A stretch of DNA of 64,000 nt from Platerodrilus igneus (lineage: Eukaryota > Arthropoda > Insecta > Coleoptera > Lycidae). The stretch's first letter is position 1. The number at the start of each line of letters is the position of its first letter. The notes below the pieces were generated by a model that saw nothing but the letters and a program-made list of their open reading frames with translations, had not been told where the DNA came from and searched no databases. Positions 48,714 through 58,263 of this stretch are shown here, piece by piece. Both the position numbers and the translations under genes were made by a program. The stretch covers positions 7,144,501 through 7,208,500 of the forward strand of contig JARFIW010001215.1 of assembly GCA_036346225.1 (NCBI GenBank), in the 5' to 3' direction.

Positions 48714-49009
48714 TTAGTGAGATTGACAGGTTATAGAGGTTGATGCTGGTGAAGTTGTTATTGTCGAGATCGGTGATGTTGTTGAAGTTGATGTTGTTTG
48801 CACATTACACTTTTCCTCAATTGTATTCAGCAGCTGTTTGTGTAAATTACTAATACAGGTATCCACGTATCGCTTATTGGCAGCATCATAATCAGCTTGT
48901 GGTTCTATAACATTACAAAGTTTTTGTATTGCATATCATATTGATCATCAAATGTATAATGAAGCCGATATTTTGTGGATGAATGTGTACCAAACTTATC
49001 GATACTCAT
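48714..49009 (-). CDS. Tail-fibre-like small virion protein (one frameshift)
   Basis: The ATG at 49009 overlaps the 3' end of the next upstream gene by 14 nt. After SIDKFGTHS and LHYTFDDQYDMQ, one base is missing near 48925; the frame then reads LCNVIEPQADYDAANKRYVD. That matches the N-V-x-x-P-x-x-x-x-D-A-x-x-K-x-Y-V-D motif that precedes trimeric stalks in phage tail fibres. A Thr/Ser-rich tail (TSTSTTSPIS) ends at a TAA at 48714. Known: proteins opening with this motif are common in Polintons. Inference: a spike or fibre attached to the capsid. About 97 residues, short for a fibre, so the distal part may be lost. Confidence 0.6.
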
Positions 49010-49906
49010 CTTTCAAAATGCTATTATGCAATGATCCTTCTTCTCTGAGCTCTTCTTCAATACTAATTATTTCATTATTGTGACCAGTATGACCTGCCGA
49101 TTTTGATGCGTGTAACAATCTAAGTCGCTCAAGTAGTTCGTGAGGTGTGTTCCAGTACACATACTCCTTTGTTTTAGCGTTGACTTCTTTCAACAGACCA
49201 TATCCTACTGGCGAATCTAGTATTGGTTTAATAATTTTGATGTACTTATACGATCTGGAGCCAATAATTTTGTTTTGAGGATCATAGTTCCGTTTAAGAG
49301 CGTTAGTAGCTTCTAAAATCTTTCTGTACTCCTTTTGATCATTCTTGGTATAGTTTTCAGGTTTTTTAAGTATTAAAAGTTCATATAATCCTGGAGTGCC
49401 TTTATAAGTTTTTCCATTTATAACTAAATCAGCTGATTTGGGTGTTATGGTAACTAAAGCATTTCCCATACTCCAGTGATCTGTACTAGCATCGTATCGG
49501 AGGGCGCTATGACCATAATTGATTTCATCTTCTGAATTTTGAATGATTAGTTCAATATATTTTCTAGGTAAAGGATGCTCATATCGCTCTAGAAATTCAC
49601 CAGTAACAACATGATCATCATCATCATCATCATCATCCTTTACTTCAACTTTAGGTAAAATGCCAAGAGCAGCAACATCAGCAGAACTATCTGCAACTGC
49701 CAACTTTGATTTCAATTTATGGTTAACAGATGCATATTTTTTTTTTGTTTTAGCAATCTGTAGTAATGGTTCAATTATTGGTTTATATGCTGTTTCAACC
49801 ATTCGCTGAGTATCAAGTTCACCCTCTTAAGAGCTTTAAGTTTACGATTAATTGAACGTCTAGTTTTCGTTAATCTTTCTTTAATCGTTCTATCAGTGAC
49901 ATCCAT
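48996..49906 (-). CDS. Conserved Polinton structural-type protein, unknown function
   Basis: The ATG at 49906 opens MDVTDRTIKERLTKTR, a basic helical start. After a single shift near 49825 a clean frame of 268+ codons runs to 48996. It includes an Asp run encoded by a (CAT)n microsatellite (about 49616-49637 on +), then FLERYEHPLPRKYIELII, INGKTYKGTPGLYELL, KIIGSRSYKYIKIIKPIL and LLERLRLLHASKSAGHTGHN. The G-K-x-Y-K-G-T-P-G-L-x-E-L-L block and the final L-L-x-A-S-x-x-A-G-x-T-G-x-x-N-E block are recurrent in insect Polintons; the role is not known to me. It lies between the ATPase and the fibre-like gene, so a virion role is plausible. Confidence 0.75.
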
Positions 49907-49967
49907 CTTGTTGGCTTGCAGAGTAGAAACTGAGCTGCAGTAAAGTGGTTATAGAAAGTTTATATTG

Positions 49968-50634
49968 TTATATAACAATCAAATCCCTTTCGATATCGTC
50001 CATAATTAAAGTCTTTGCAATGCATAGAAAATCATATTTTTCCAGCCAACATCGCGAGCACATTAATTTAAAATGATCAAAAGTCATATCGGTACCAACA
50101 TGTTCATCATATATGTGTTTTAAATTTAAATGATCTTGTTTAAATAGGACAACTATGTTAACATTATCACGTATTAATTGTTTTGGTACTTTAGAATACG
50201 TTTGACACAGATAAAATGAATCTACACCCGAATGTCGACCCCTGCTAAAATATTCGCGAATTATATCCTGATTTAAGCATGAAATATCGTCAAATATCAT
50301 TATCGTATTTTTACTGATTGCTTCTGGAGGGGTGACATTCTCTTTATCGCTATAGGCGTAGTACTTAATGCCCTTTATAGATTTAAAAGTTGCTCTAAAT
50401 ATTTGTATTTAGCTTGTTCCAATGATTTGGAATACACGCACACATTTTCAAACCTTAATCCGTGTGGTGCCTCCAATAAACTAATCATTACATTGGTCTT
50501 TCCACATCCTGATGGTCCGCATATTATCGCCCTGATTGATGTTGGAAATAAAGGTCCATGCTTTCCCACGACTTCAGATTTTAAAAATTATGATCGTCTA
50601 TACTTAATTGTTGAGGCTGCCGTATAAACTTCAT
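49968..50634 (-). CDS. A32/FtsK-HerA-like genome packaging ATPase (two frameshifts)
   Basis: Pumps DNA into capsids in related viruses. The ATG at 50634 starts MKFIRQPQQLSIDDHNF. A shift near 50583 leads to GKHGPLFPTSIRAIICGPSG, where Walker A is CGPSGCGKTN. A second shift near 50388 leads to SDKENVTPPEAI, then Walker B IMIFDDISC (about 50280) and the sensor-like FYLCQTYSKVPKQLIRDN. The C-terminus runs through MTFDHFKLMCSRCWLEKYDF to 49968. Length about 220 residues, usual for Polinton ATPases. It is divergent from the PLA2 gene; the 35-bp gap between start codons presumably holds a bidirectional promoter. Confidence 0.9.
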
Positions 50635-50669
50635 ATTAAGTCGAATGTTTTAATAATACTAATCAGTTG

Positions 50670-51484
50670 ATGGCTAAACGTTGTAAAGGAAGGGTGTTCT
50701 AAACACCTTGATAAACAAATTACCGGTAGAGCTTCATGTACCGGGATACCAATTTTGTGGGCCAGGCACCAAGTTACAAGAACGATTAGTACGAGGTGAT
50801 TCCGGCATTAACGATCTAGATAGATTGTGTCGCGATCACGATATTGCTTATGCTCAAAACCCTGACGACTTGACCGCACGACACAGAGCTGATAAAGTTC
50901 TAGCAGAAGGCGCTTGGAACCGAGTGAAATCGAACAACGCTCAGTTTGAGAGAAAGCAGCCGCTTGGGCCGTAACCAATGCAATGAAAATTAAAACCAAA
51001 CTGGGTATGGGGTTACATCAAGAAGGATAAAGAGGAAGAAAAGAGACAGTGTTGTTCATTTAAAGGGGGCATATTGACACCAATTAGAACTGCTGTAAAG
51101 CATATTGTCAAAGATTCAAATGTGAAGAAATTTATCAATATGAGTTTACTTGCTGCAAGAAAAGCAGTTAAAACCGCAGGTGGAAAAAAGAGAGTGCGAT
51201 TTCCTCGAATTATTCCCATACCCAAAGCAGGAGGCTTTCTTCCATTTCTAGTGCCACTATTTGCAGGTCTTTCAGCTGCAGGAGCACTAGCTGGCGGTGT
51301 TGCAGGGGTCGCTAAAGCTGTCAACGATGCTTCGGCAGCCAAGAAACAATTGGAGGAAAATCAACGTCATAATGTCACCTTAGAGGATATAGCTTTAGGT
51401 AAAAAAGGTGAAGGGTTATATCTTTCATCGCGCAATAAAAAAGGATTTGCCTTATACTTAAAACCCAATCGAAAAAACTTGTAA
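50670..51484 (+). CDS. Phospholipase A2-domain minor virion protein with hydrophobic C-terminal half
   Basis: N-terminal PLA2 domain: the calcium-loop-like GYQFCGPGTKL and the catalytic helix DRLCRDHDIAYAQ with the His-Asp pair, as in the VP1 unique region of parvoviruses, where it lets virions escape endosomes. The frame shifts near 50690 and near 50950 (after ERK, to AAAWAVTNAMK). One extra T near 51013 links it to a second half: basic, then GGFLPFLVPLFAGLSAAGAL (about 51231-51290), then KKQLEENQRHN and the short repeats GLYLSS and ALYLKP. The second half resembles the hydrophobic, capsid-internal minor proteins of Polintons. I read both halves as one gene; two adjacent genes is the alternative. 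Confidence 0.75.
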
Positions 51485-51486
51485 AC

Positions 51487-51831
51487 TTGCCACGTAGAGC
51501 ACTATTTGATTCAGATCTAAAGAAATATGCTAAAGGTTTACCTTTCTTTAGAGGAGTATTTATGCGTGATGCACTGCCAGCAAAGCCTCATGTTAACGAA
51601 TCTGCTATTGTAAACTTAGATGACAACGTTGGAAATGGAACGCACTGGGTTGCATACAAAAAACGTGGCAAGAAAGTTATTTACTATGATAGTTTTGGAG
51701 ATTTAACACCACCGCTTGAAATAGTGAGATACTTAAGAGACTGTAATCTTACTTATAATTACAATCGGGAGCAAAATTTTAATACCTCAATATGTGGACA
51801 TTTATGTTTGAACTTCTTATACAATAAATAA
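51487..51831 (+). CDS. Adenain-like cysteine protease (capsid maturation)
   Basis: A clean frame of about 114 codons. Catalytic His is in NGTHWVAYKKR, the acidic residue in IYYDSFGD, and the nucleophilic Cys in SICGHLCLNFLY, the order of the adenovirus protease/Ulp1 family. Family members cleave capsid precursors during virion maturation. No ATG precedes FMRDALP in frame apart from that Met itself; a TTG at 51487 directly follows the previous gene's stop, so either a non-ATG start, a lost start or read-through fusion applies. One of the few genes here with no internal frame change. Confidence 0.9.
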   Translation: MPRRALFDSDLKKYAKGLPFFRGVFMRDALPAKPHVNESAIVNLDDNVGNGTHWVAYKKRGKKVIYYDSFGDLTPPLEIVRYLRDCNLTYNYNREQNFNTSICGHLCLNFLYNK

Positions 51832-51865
51832 TTTTATGGTATATAGTTGTTTGATTTTAAATTTA

Positions 51866-52719
51866 ATGGTAGTCATGACACAAACGTTTACGTTGACAGG
51901 TGTGGGAAACGTGCTTTCTGCCAACTATTTCCCTCCAATTGAACTTGATTCAGAATATAAATATGGGTTAGGTTTGGTGGGGTTTTACGGATGCAACTCT
52001 ATACGCAATATTCATGCAGGTAATAACAAGTTTTATTATTTGGATGATAAAAGGATAATAATAATAATGTTATTGATAACGATGATGATAATAATGCTAA
52101 AATAAAATGATTACAATTCCACCTGGAGCATATGAAATTTCTGAACTTGGAAAATATATAAACAATGCAATAGATAGCCCCCAAGTAGTGCATTGAAGTT
52201 TATTCTAAAGGCTAACAATAACACATTGCAATGCGAAATGAAATCCATGTACACAGTGATTTTTAAACGCAATGATGCTATTGGTCAAATGCTTGGGTTC
52301 ACTCCTGGCACATATCAGGCAAATAAAAATCATTTCTCTCAACAATCAGTACAAATATTTGATGCGACCAATATACATGTGGAGTGTAATCTTACTGGTG
52401 GAGCGTATAGGAATAGCGAGCAGTCACATACAATTTTGAATTTGATGTACACGTAGAGCCTGGATATAAATTAATTAAAGAACCTGTATCCATCACATAC
52501 TTGCCTGTGATCGTTCAACAAATAGATAACATTACGCTACGGTTGGTCAATCAAGAGGGTAAATTGGTGGACTTTGGTGCAGAGAAAGTATCTATTAGAT
52601 TAGAACTTAAAAATATGGGGCTTAATATTTTTGGTGCTAGAGTATACTCAATCAGTTCACCTCAACCTGCAGGTCAGCAAACACCTGGTGCATTAACAGA
52701 TCAGGACGTTCAATTTTAG
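51866..52719 (+). CDS. Penton-like minor capsid protein (frameshifted)
   Basis: The ATG at 51866 (or 51875) leads into TQTFTLTGVGNVLSANYFPP and LDSEYKYGLGLVGFYGCNSI. After a shift in an ATAATAATA run (52050-52105) the frame reads ITIPPGAYEISELGKYI. Further shifts near 52186 and 52440 give IGQMLGFTPGTYQANKNHFS, then VEPGYKLIKEP and ITYLPVIVQQIDNITLRLVN, ending at TAG 52719. Known: Polintons encode a single jelly-roll penton protein and a double jelly-roll major protein; this shorter beta-rich protein directly before the major one fits the former. Length about 280 residues. Confidence 0.75.
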
Positions 52720-52749
52720 AATATCTCGGTTATAAAGTGCTTAATAAAC

Positions 52750-53960
52750 ATGGAAGGCGCAATAAGAGGGCTATTCAACAGTGTAGCGTCCGAAGATACG
52801 ATTACAGAATATGATCGTCGAACATATCACCCATATACGACAAACGCCTATGGAAACTCGGATGAAATCAATATTGTTATCCAAAAGCTGATCTTATGAC
52901 TGCAACTTATGACAGCATTATATACTTGGAAGGTACTCTTAGTCCAACAGAAGCTCAAATTAAGGATTATGCTTTCACGAATAATGCCATGTTGTTTCTT
53001 TTGAAGAAATTAGATTTACGCTGGGTGATCAGGTTATCGAAACGGTTAGATTGCCCGGAATTAACAGCACAATCAAAGGCGTTTGTTCGTATACACGCGA
53101 GCAAAGTCGTTGTATGATGCATGCAGGATGGAGTGTGGAAAATAAACCCTTACCTTTGCTTAATGAAGCTAAAGATTCTTTTGCGCTTCAATACCATTAA
53201 AGCACGTGCTTGGATTTGCCGAAGGATACAAAACACCGTTGCTCAACGTTCGACAAGAATTAACGTTGGTACGTTCAAAGTCTGATATTGATTGTTGTAA
53301 GGGTACTTCTATACCAAAAATTACTCTCACAAAAGTAGTATGGAAAGTACCACACGTAATGCTCAACGATGCCACAAAATTGTCTATTTACAAAGAAATT
53401 AACAAAAATTCGCGAATACAAGTAGCTTTTCATGCACGTGACTTGTATACCTATCCAAGCCTACCGTCCACTACATCTTTGGTTTGGCCTGTTAAGAGTA
53501 GTACGGGTTTTCAGCGCCCTCAATGGATATTCATCACCTTTCAAACCAAAAAGCGCAACCATAAGGATGCAGATGCGTCTACATTTAATCATGCAAACGC
53601 TACAAATATAAAGGCTAATATCAACAATAGAAGATACCCGTATGAGCAGCAAAACCTTTCTTTTACCGACAACAAGTACATGGATGCTTATAATGAATAT
53701 TTGAATTATCGATCTCAATATTATGAACCGTTCGAGAGTTCGGTATGTTCTCTTCTCAGTTATGAGGAGTTTAAACAGCAGCCAATTTTTGTAATCAACT
53801 GCACCAGACAAAATGAAAGCATCCATAATATAGTAGCAGATTTAAAATTGAAATTGAAGCATCAAAAGCATTTGAAGTTGAAACTGTTGCTTACTGCATG
53901 ATTATGCATGACGTACTTATTGAATATGAACCATTTACTGGCATTATACGTAAACTTTAA
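52750..53960 (+). CDS. Double jelly-roll major capsid protein (frameshifted)
   Basis: The ATG at 52750 begins MEGAIRGLFNSVASEDTITE. Frames change near 52890, 53030, 53200 and 53880. Family landmarks in order: SIIYLEGTLSP, FTNNAMLFLL, MMHAGWSVENK, LGFAEGYKTPLLNVRQEL, LTKVVWKVPHV, LPSTTSLVWPVKSSTGFQRP, FITFQTKK, FVINCTRQNESI, and MIMHDVLIEYEPFTGIIRKL before the TAA at 53958. These match the Polinton major capsid protein, homologous to adenovirus hexon-like double jelly rolls. About 400 residues, shorter than the usual 500-600, so some of the first half may be missing or unread. Confidence 0.85.
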
Positions 53961-54050
53961 AAATCGTTATTTCTTATAAAAGATGATTGAAATACATATG
54001 TAATATATTATTTAAATAACAGTGTTTTTGTTAGTATATTATTGATAGTC

Positions 54051-55689
54051 ATGGAGGTTGTTGCTGTTCCACTCGCAGTGCTTTTAATCTTCCTTAATTT
54101 CCCCATCGGCAGGGAAGTGAGGTGTGAAGATGAAATTTACACAAACAGTGAATTTGGCTTAGAAATGGCAAACGTTTATCTAAACAAATATGGATATATT
54201 GAAACTCATAATGTTAGTGGGGCCTCTATTGAAAATCGCAAATCGATAATTAAAAATGCCTTAAAAGCATTTCAAACATATTACCAACTGCCGGTTGATG
54301 GTGAACTAAATAAAGAAACTTTAAAGTTAATGTCAAAACCTAGATGTACAAATAAAGACAATATTTCTGAAGCATACAATGTACATCAAACCAAATTGAC
54401 AAAGCGTGTTTTAAATTACACAGTATTAACGAATGATTTTCGCATCTTAGCTCGGACGGTTGAAGCATTTAAAGTTTGGGCAAAACACACAAATCTTGTA
54501 TTTATATACAATCCACAGAGTTATGATATATTAATAACATTCCAACAACAAAATCATTACATGAGGGCTTCAACAAACCCTAATGAGCGGTGTAAGGATG
54601 ATTTTGATGGACCTGGTGGTGGGTTAGCACATGCTTTCTTTCCATCCAGCGACGATGTTGTGTCTGAAATACACATGGATTATGATGAGTCTTGGTATAT
54701 GGAACACTCAAATTCACCACCCAGTGGATATATAAGTTATTATGAGGTGCTACTTCATGAAATTGGTCATACATTAGGGTTAAGACATTCAAATAATGTT
54801 AATGCAGTTATGTATTCATATTTAGAAAATCATCATCTTGATTTACATGAGGATGATATTGCAGGAATACAGTCCCTGTACCCACCACCATCATCAGCAT
54901 CTACCACCGTTAAATCAACTACCGCTGCTTTTAAACCTAACTCCCCCAATAAGCCGACCTCACCGAACAAACTACCGCCAGACCTATGTAACATTGAAAT
55001 TGAACATTTTCTAATTCTAAATAAACGCATATATATGTTTTATGAAAAATGGGTTTGGATATCAGCTCTAAATAGCACTTACATTGAACCGGCTAAGAAC
55101 ATAATAGATTGGCTACCTTTTCTTCCACACACGTTTAAACGTTTAGATGCCGTATATCAGAAACCAAATGGTGATGTGGTTTTCTTTAGCAACAATCAAG
55201 TATATCTGTTGCAATTTCCTAGCATGCAGCTAGTCAATGGATGGCCTAGAGCATACACTCACTTTTACATTCCTAATCGTGTTCGGGTCAATGCGGCTGT
55301 AAATACCTATACTGGACGTACATTGATATTTTATGGCGAAAATCAACTCATGGAATACGATGAATGTACTAAGCAACCCAAAGCACATTTTTACAATCAC
55401 ATGCATTTCCAGATATTCCTTCGCATATTACAACCATTTTTCGATATACCAATGGTCATCTATATTTTATCAATAAAACAAATTTCACGAATATAGTGAA
55501 TTTCTAGGCAAAGTAGTTCAATCTGGCCACTTTGATCTATCCATATTTAACATTTATTGTGCAAACAAAGGATTAATGCAACAACTTTACGATGTATTGA
55601 CAAAGTTATTAAAATTGGACAAACTAGTGAATTCGTACTTACAATCTAGCAGTATGTATGATAATTATGATGATGAAAGTTTATCGTAA
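54051..55689 (+). CDS. Matrix metalloproteinase with hemopexin-like domain, carried by the Polinton
   Basis: Start ATG at 54051. Residues 1-25 form a signal peptide. A prodomain follows with a modified cysteine switch KPRCTNKDN (Cys about 99; usual PRCGxPD), and a possible furin-type site KLTKR before VLNYTV (about 121). The catalytic zinc site is HEIGHTLGLRH (about 236-246) and the Met-turn AVMYS (Met about 254). Then comes a Pro/Thr hinge (about 277-310) and hemopexin-like repeats (FKRLDAVYQK, VFFSNNQVYLLQ, GRTLIFYGENQLMEYDE). The frame is open for about 480 codons; a shift near 55390 and another near 55492 lead to a C-terminal tail ending at 55689. No introns, unlike animal MMP genes. It lies inside the element, after the capsid genes. 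Inference: secreted protease captured from a host, possibly degrading basement membrane. Confidence 0.92.
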
Positions 55690-55730
55690 TGTTAAAAATG
55701 TACAAAATATAATAAAAATTAATTTTTAGT

Positions 55731-56555
55731 TCATTTTATTTTTACATCACATAAAAATTTATTTGGAAAAGCAACAATAATTTCATATAAAAACTTAAAT
55801 TCTAAAGAATGTTGAATAAAGTAGCTGGTTCTTGATAATTTCGTAAGTGCTTGCATATTTTCCGCAACCAATTTACCTGTAGATATAATACAATCATCGT
55901 TGATTGCACCACACTGTTTGGTAAAAGAGGACGCTATGTTATCTATAAATTGATTATAGATGTAATCAATTGAAGAATCATTAATTGTAAATAAACAATC
56001 GTTAACTATGAATGCCATTGAAAATAATTTATTAATTGCTTCCTCAGAAAACACGAGCGTAGCACTACCATTATGACTTATTCCAATATATGGAAAGTTG
56101 CTGCAGATATCGTAAATGGCATGCAGCTTTATTCCATAACCAATGGATATTTCTTGATCTCTATATTCAGGTTCCTTTTGTAGAATTAGCATATTACGAA
56201 GGAAATGTTCGCTTCTTAAACTTGAAATTTCATTCCATTCCTTAACATTAAAACATAGAAAGCTTTGTGGAGCAATAACATTAGATATTTGCACTACTGC
56301 ATTTAGTTCATACCGCGTTGAAATACCAACTTCCAGTAATAAACCCAATTCCACATGTAAAAATGTTGACCATGTTGATACTAATTCCTCGCGATACTTA
56401 TTAAATGCTGTAGGACGTGTTGATTTTAGTGATAATTCTGCGTTTGCATCAGCCCATGAAAAATTTGCATTATCATTTTGAATTGCATCGACCGATAAAC
56501 AATTTGCATTACCACCATTCTTATTCAAGTTTTTATTAACTGTTGCAGCATACAT
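55731..56555 (-). CDS. Intact Polinton ORF of unknown function, 274 residues
   Basis: An uninterrupted frame from ATG 56555 to 55731, the longest lesion-free minus-strand gene of the element after 48996. It begins MYAATVNKNLNKNGGNAN, continues with ANAELSLKSTRPTAFNKYRE and many alternating hydrophobic stretches (SFLCFNVKEW, GYGIKLHAIYDIC, SNFPYIGISHNGSATLVFSE), then helices (IDYIYNQFIDNIASSF). No signal peptide or TM. It converges with the MMP gene, with 41 bp between stops. No family recognised; the beta-rich first half could be a virion or attachment protein, but nothing proves it. Confidence 0.6.
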   Translation of the reverse strand: MYAATVNKNLNKNGGNANCLSVDAIQNDNANFSWADANAELSLKSTRPTAFNKYREELVSTWSTFLHVELGLLLEVGISTRYELNAVVQISNVIAPQSFLCFNVKEWNEISSLRSEHFLRNMLILQKEPEYRDQEISIGYGIKLHAIYDICSNFPYIGISHNGSATLVFSEEAINKLFSMAFIVNDCLFTINDSSIDYIYNQFIDNIASSFTKQCGAINDDCIISTGKLVAENMQALTKLSRTSYFIQHSLEFKFLYEIIVAFPNKFLCDVKIK

Positions 56556-56613
56556 GTTTCTACTTTGAACGCAAAACTCTAACTATTTACGATGGTGGAT
56601 TTTACCGGTTAAA

Positions 56614-57122
56614 TTATTGACTATAATTATTCATCCAATACTTCAGTACAATCGCATTTTCCGCTGCACAACTGAATGATGTGCAATGTCTTGCGTGATA
56701 TGAACATTTTGAAGTGTTGGGGCAATTCCACTCCTTTAACTCTTGTAAAGAAGGTGGACACCCCAAAGCTTCAACATTGATGATGTTGAGGTTAGAAAAT
56801 TCGGACATTACCATGCCCGTTTTTCTAACCCCTTTACATATACATTCGTCGCTTCATTTAATATTGGACTTAATACATGTTGCAAGCATCCATAGGGCAA
56901 CTCACCACACTCCCACTTAATACCATGAAAATGTTCTATTAGCCATGCATTTTGACGTTTATGGTCTAGCAATAATTCACCCCATGGATGCGGTGGTTTT
57001 AGTATGTAAGTACTTACATCATTTGATGATGCCAATAATGGAACAATAGCGACTTCTTTATATATGAACTTATTGTTTACAGTTTTGAACCCTTGAACAT
57101 CTAACACTATTGAAGTATTCAT
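56614..57122 (-). CDS. Conserved Polinton ORF, possibly RNase H-like exonuclease fold (one frameshift)
   Basis: The ATG at 57122 starts MNTSIVLDVQGFK, followed by FIYKEVAIVPL, LKPPHPWGELLLDHKRQN, HGIKWECGELPYG and NVYVKG. A shift near 56815 leads to the C-terminal half with VEALGCPPSLQELK, CSYHARHC and CAAENAIVLKYW. Proteins with the D-x-Q-G-F...K-E-x-A start, V-Y-V-K-G, and C-x-x-H...C-x-x-x-x-C-A-A-x-N end are common in arthropod genomes. The first block resembles the Asp-x-Glu motif of DEDD exonucleases, but here the second acidic residue is Gln. Function not assigned. A TATATATATATG box lies about 65 bp upstream. Confidence 0.6.
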
Positions 57123-57289
57123 TTTGCAATATTGACGCTGGCTGTTCAATAACAAACAGAAACTAACATCTTAACTCAATGTCTCCATATATATATATGC
57201 TTTGCAACAAGATTCCCCACATAGAAACGACGTGATTACTTTAAATTTATGCGATTGTATAATTATATACAATCCCATTATATTTAATG

Positions 57290-57690
57290 TATGCATTAAA
57301 ACATTCCAATGTGGTTATAAAATTATTCACGTTTTGTAGAAAAACCATTAAAATTTACATTTTAATCTCATTGCAACTTTGTAACCTTGATGCTAATGAA
57401 CGCTATTATTAACTTCTATTGTTTGAGAATGACGCAAAGAAAGAATACCTGATGCTACACCTTGAATTATAAAAGTTAATACATGTAAATTCTTCAAAAA
57501 TTAGTATGCTAAATACAGTGTTGATGTTTCATCATGACCAAATAACTACATCAATTGAATATATATCAAACAGGATTCTGAATAGTACACGGTTGATGTG
57601 GATATAAAATTATTCATGGTTTTAGCAATAAAATTTAAAATATAACCTTGCTTATAAGTTTATTACATTTCTAAGTATATATAATACAGT
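57290..57690. repeat. Short diverged direct repeats upstream of the right-end gene
   Basis: ATGTGG(T/A)TATAAAATTATTCA occurs at about 57310 and 57597. A block from TTGTTTGAGAATGACG to TTATAAAAGTTAAT (57418-57480) recurs at 58138-58195 beyond the right-end gene, so the gene is bracketed by related sequences. They could be promoter elements. Confidence 0.5.
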
Positions 57691-57713
57691 AAATTTAACC
57701 ATTAACTAACAAA

Positions 57714-58065
57714 ATGAAACCAACTGCAATTATATCGCCAACAAATAGAACTGGGGTGCCCTGGTTCGCAAAGCCAACAGTGAAGCGTCAAATGCTTAGA
57801 CTCTTAAACCCGTAAGTAACAAATATTTATTTGTATAAACTAATTTTCAATTTATATTTACTACTGAAAAAATTGTTATATAATAAAACTTAGGTTTATT
57901 TTTTCTTATTGTTACAGTAATATGCGATATACGGAGGTGGCAGACCGACATACGCCAGCACAAATGTCACCACCACCACCACAACCACCACAACCATGGT
58001 CCCCAGATGATGGCGAAGATTTACTTACTTTGCTAAATGAATTTATAGAAAGAAGTATTCATTAA
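57714..58065 (+). CDS. Small spliced Polinton gene, 81 residues, Pro-rich
   Basis: Exon 1 57714-57811, intron 57812-57917 (GTAAGT...TTATTGTTACAG, 106 nt), exon 2 57918-58065. The junction splits a Pro codon and the spliced frame is fully open from ATG to TAA. Exon 1 encodes MKPTAIISPTNRTGVPWFAK and a basic stretch (KRQMLRLLNP). Exon 2 encodes a Pro/Gln run (SPPPPQPPQPWSP) and an acidic, helical end (GEDLLTLLNEFIER). Neither exon is long enough to stand out as an ORF. A TATATAATA box lies near 57677. No family recognised; the acidic amphipathic end could act as an activation or docking motif, which is a guess. Confidence 0.65.
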
Positions 58066-58263
58066 ATAAATATTAAAGAAACACATATTTTCTAAATGAT
58101 ATTGGTGCTAAGGAAAGCTATTATTATTAAGTTATATAGTTTGAGAGTGATGTTAAAACCTTGATGCTACACCCTGAGTTGTAAAAGTTAATCCATAAGC
58201 AAGAAATCCTTGATAATAGCAAGTTCAGTGTACTTGTATAAATTATTTTGGGATGATGTAACC

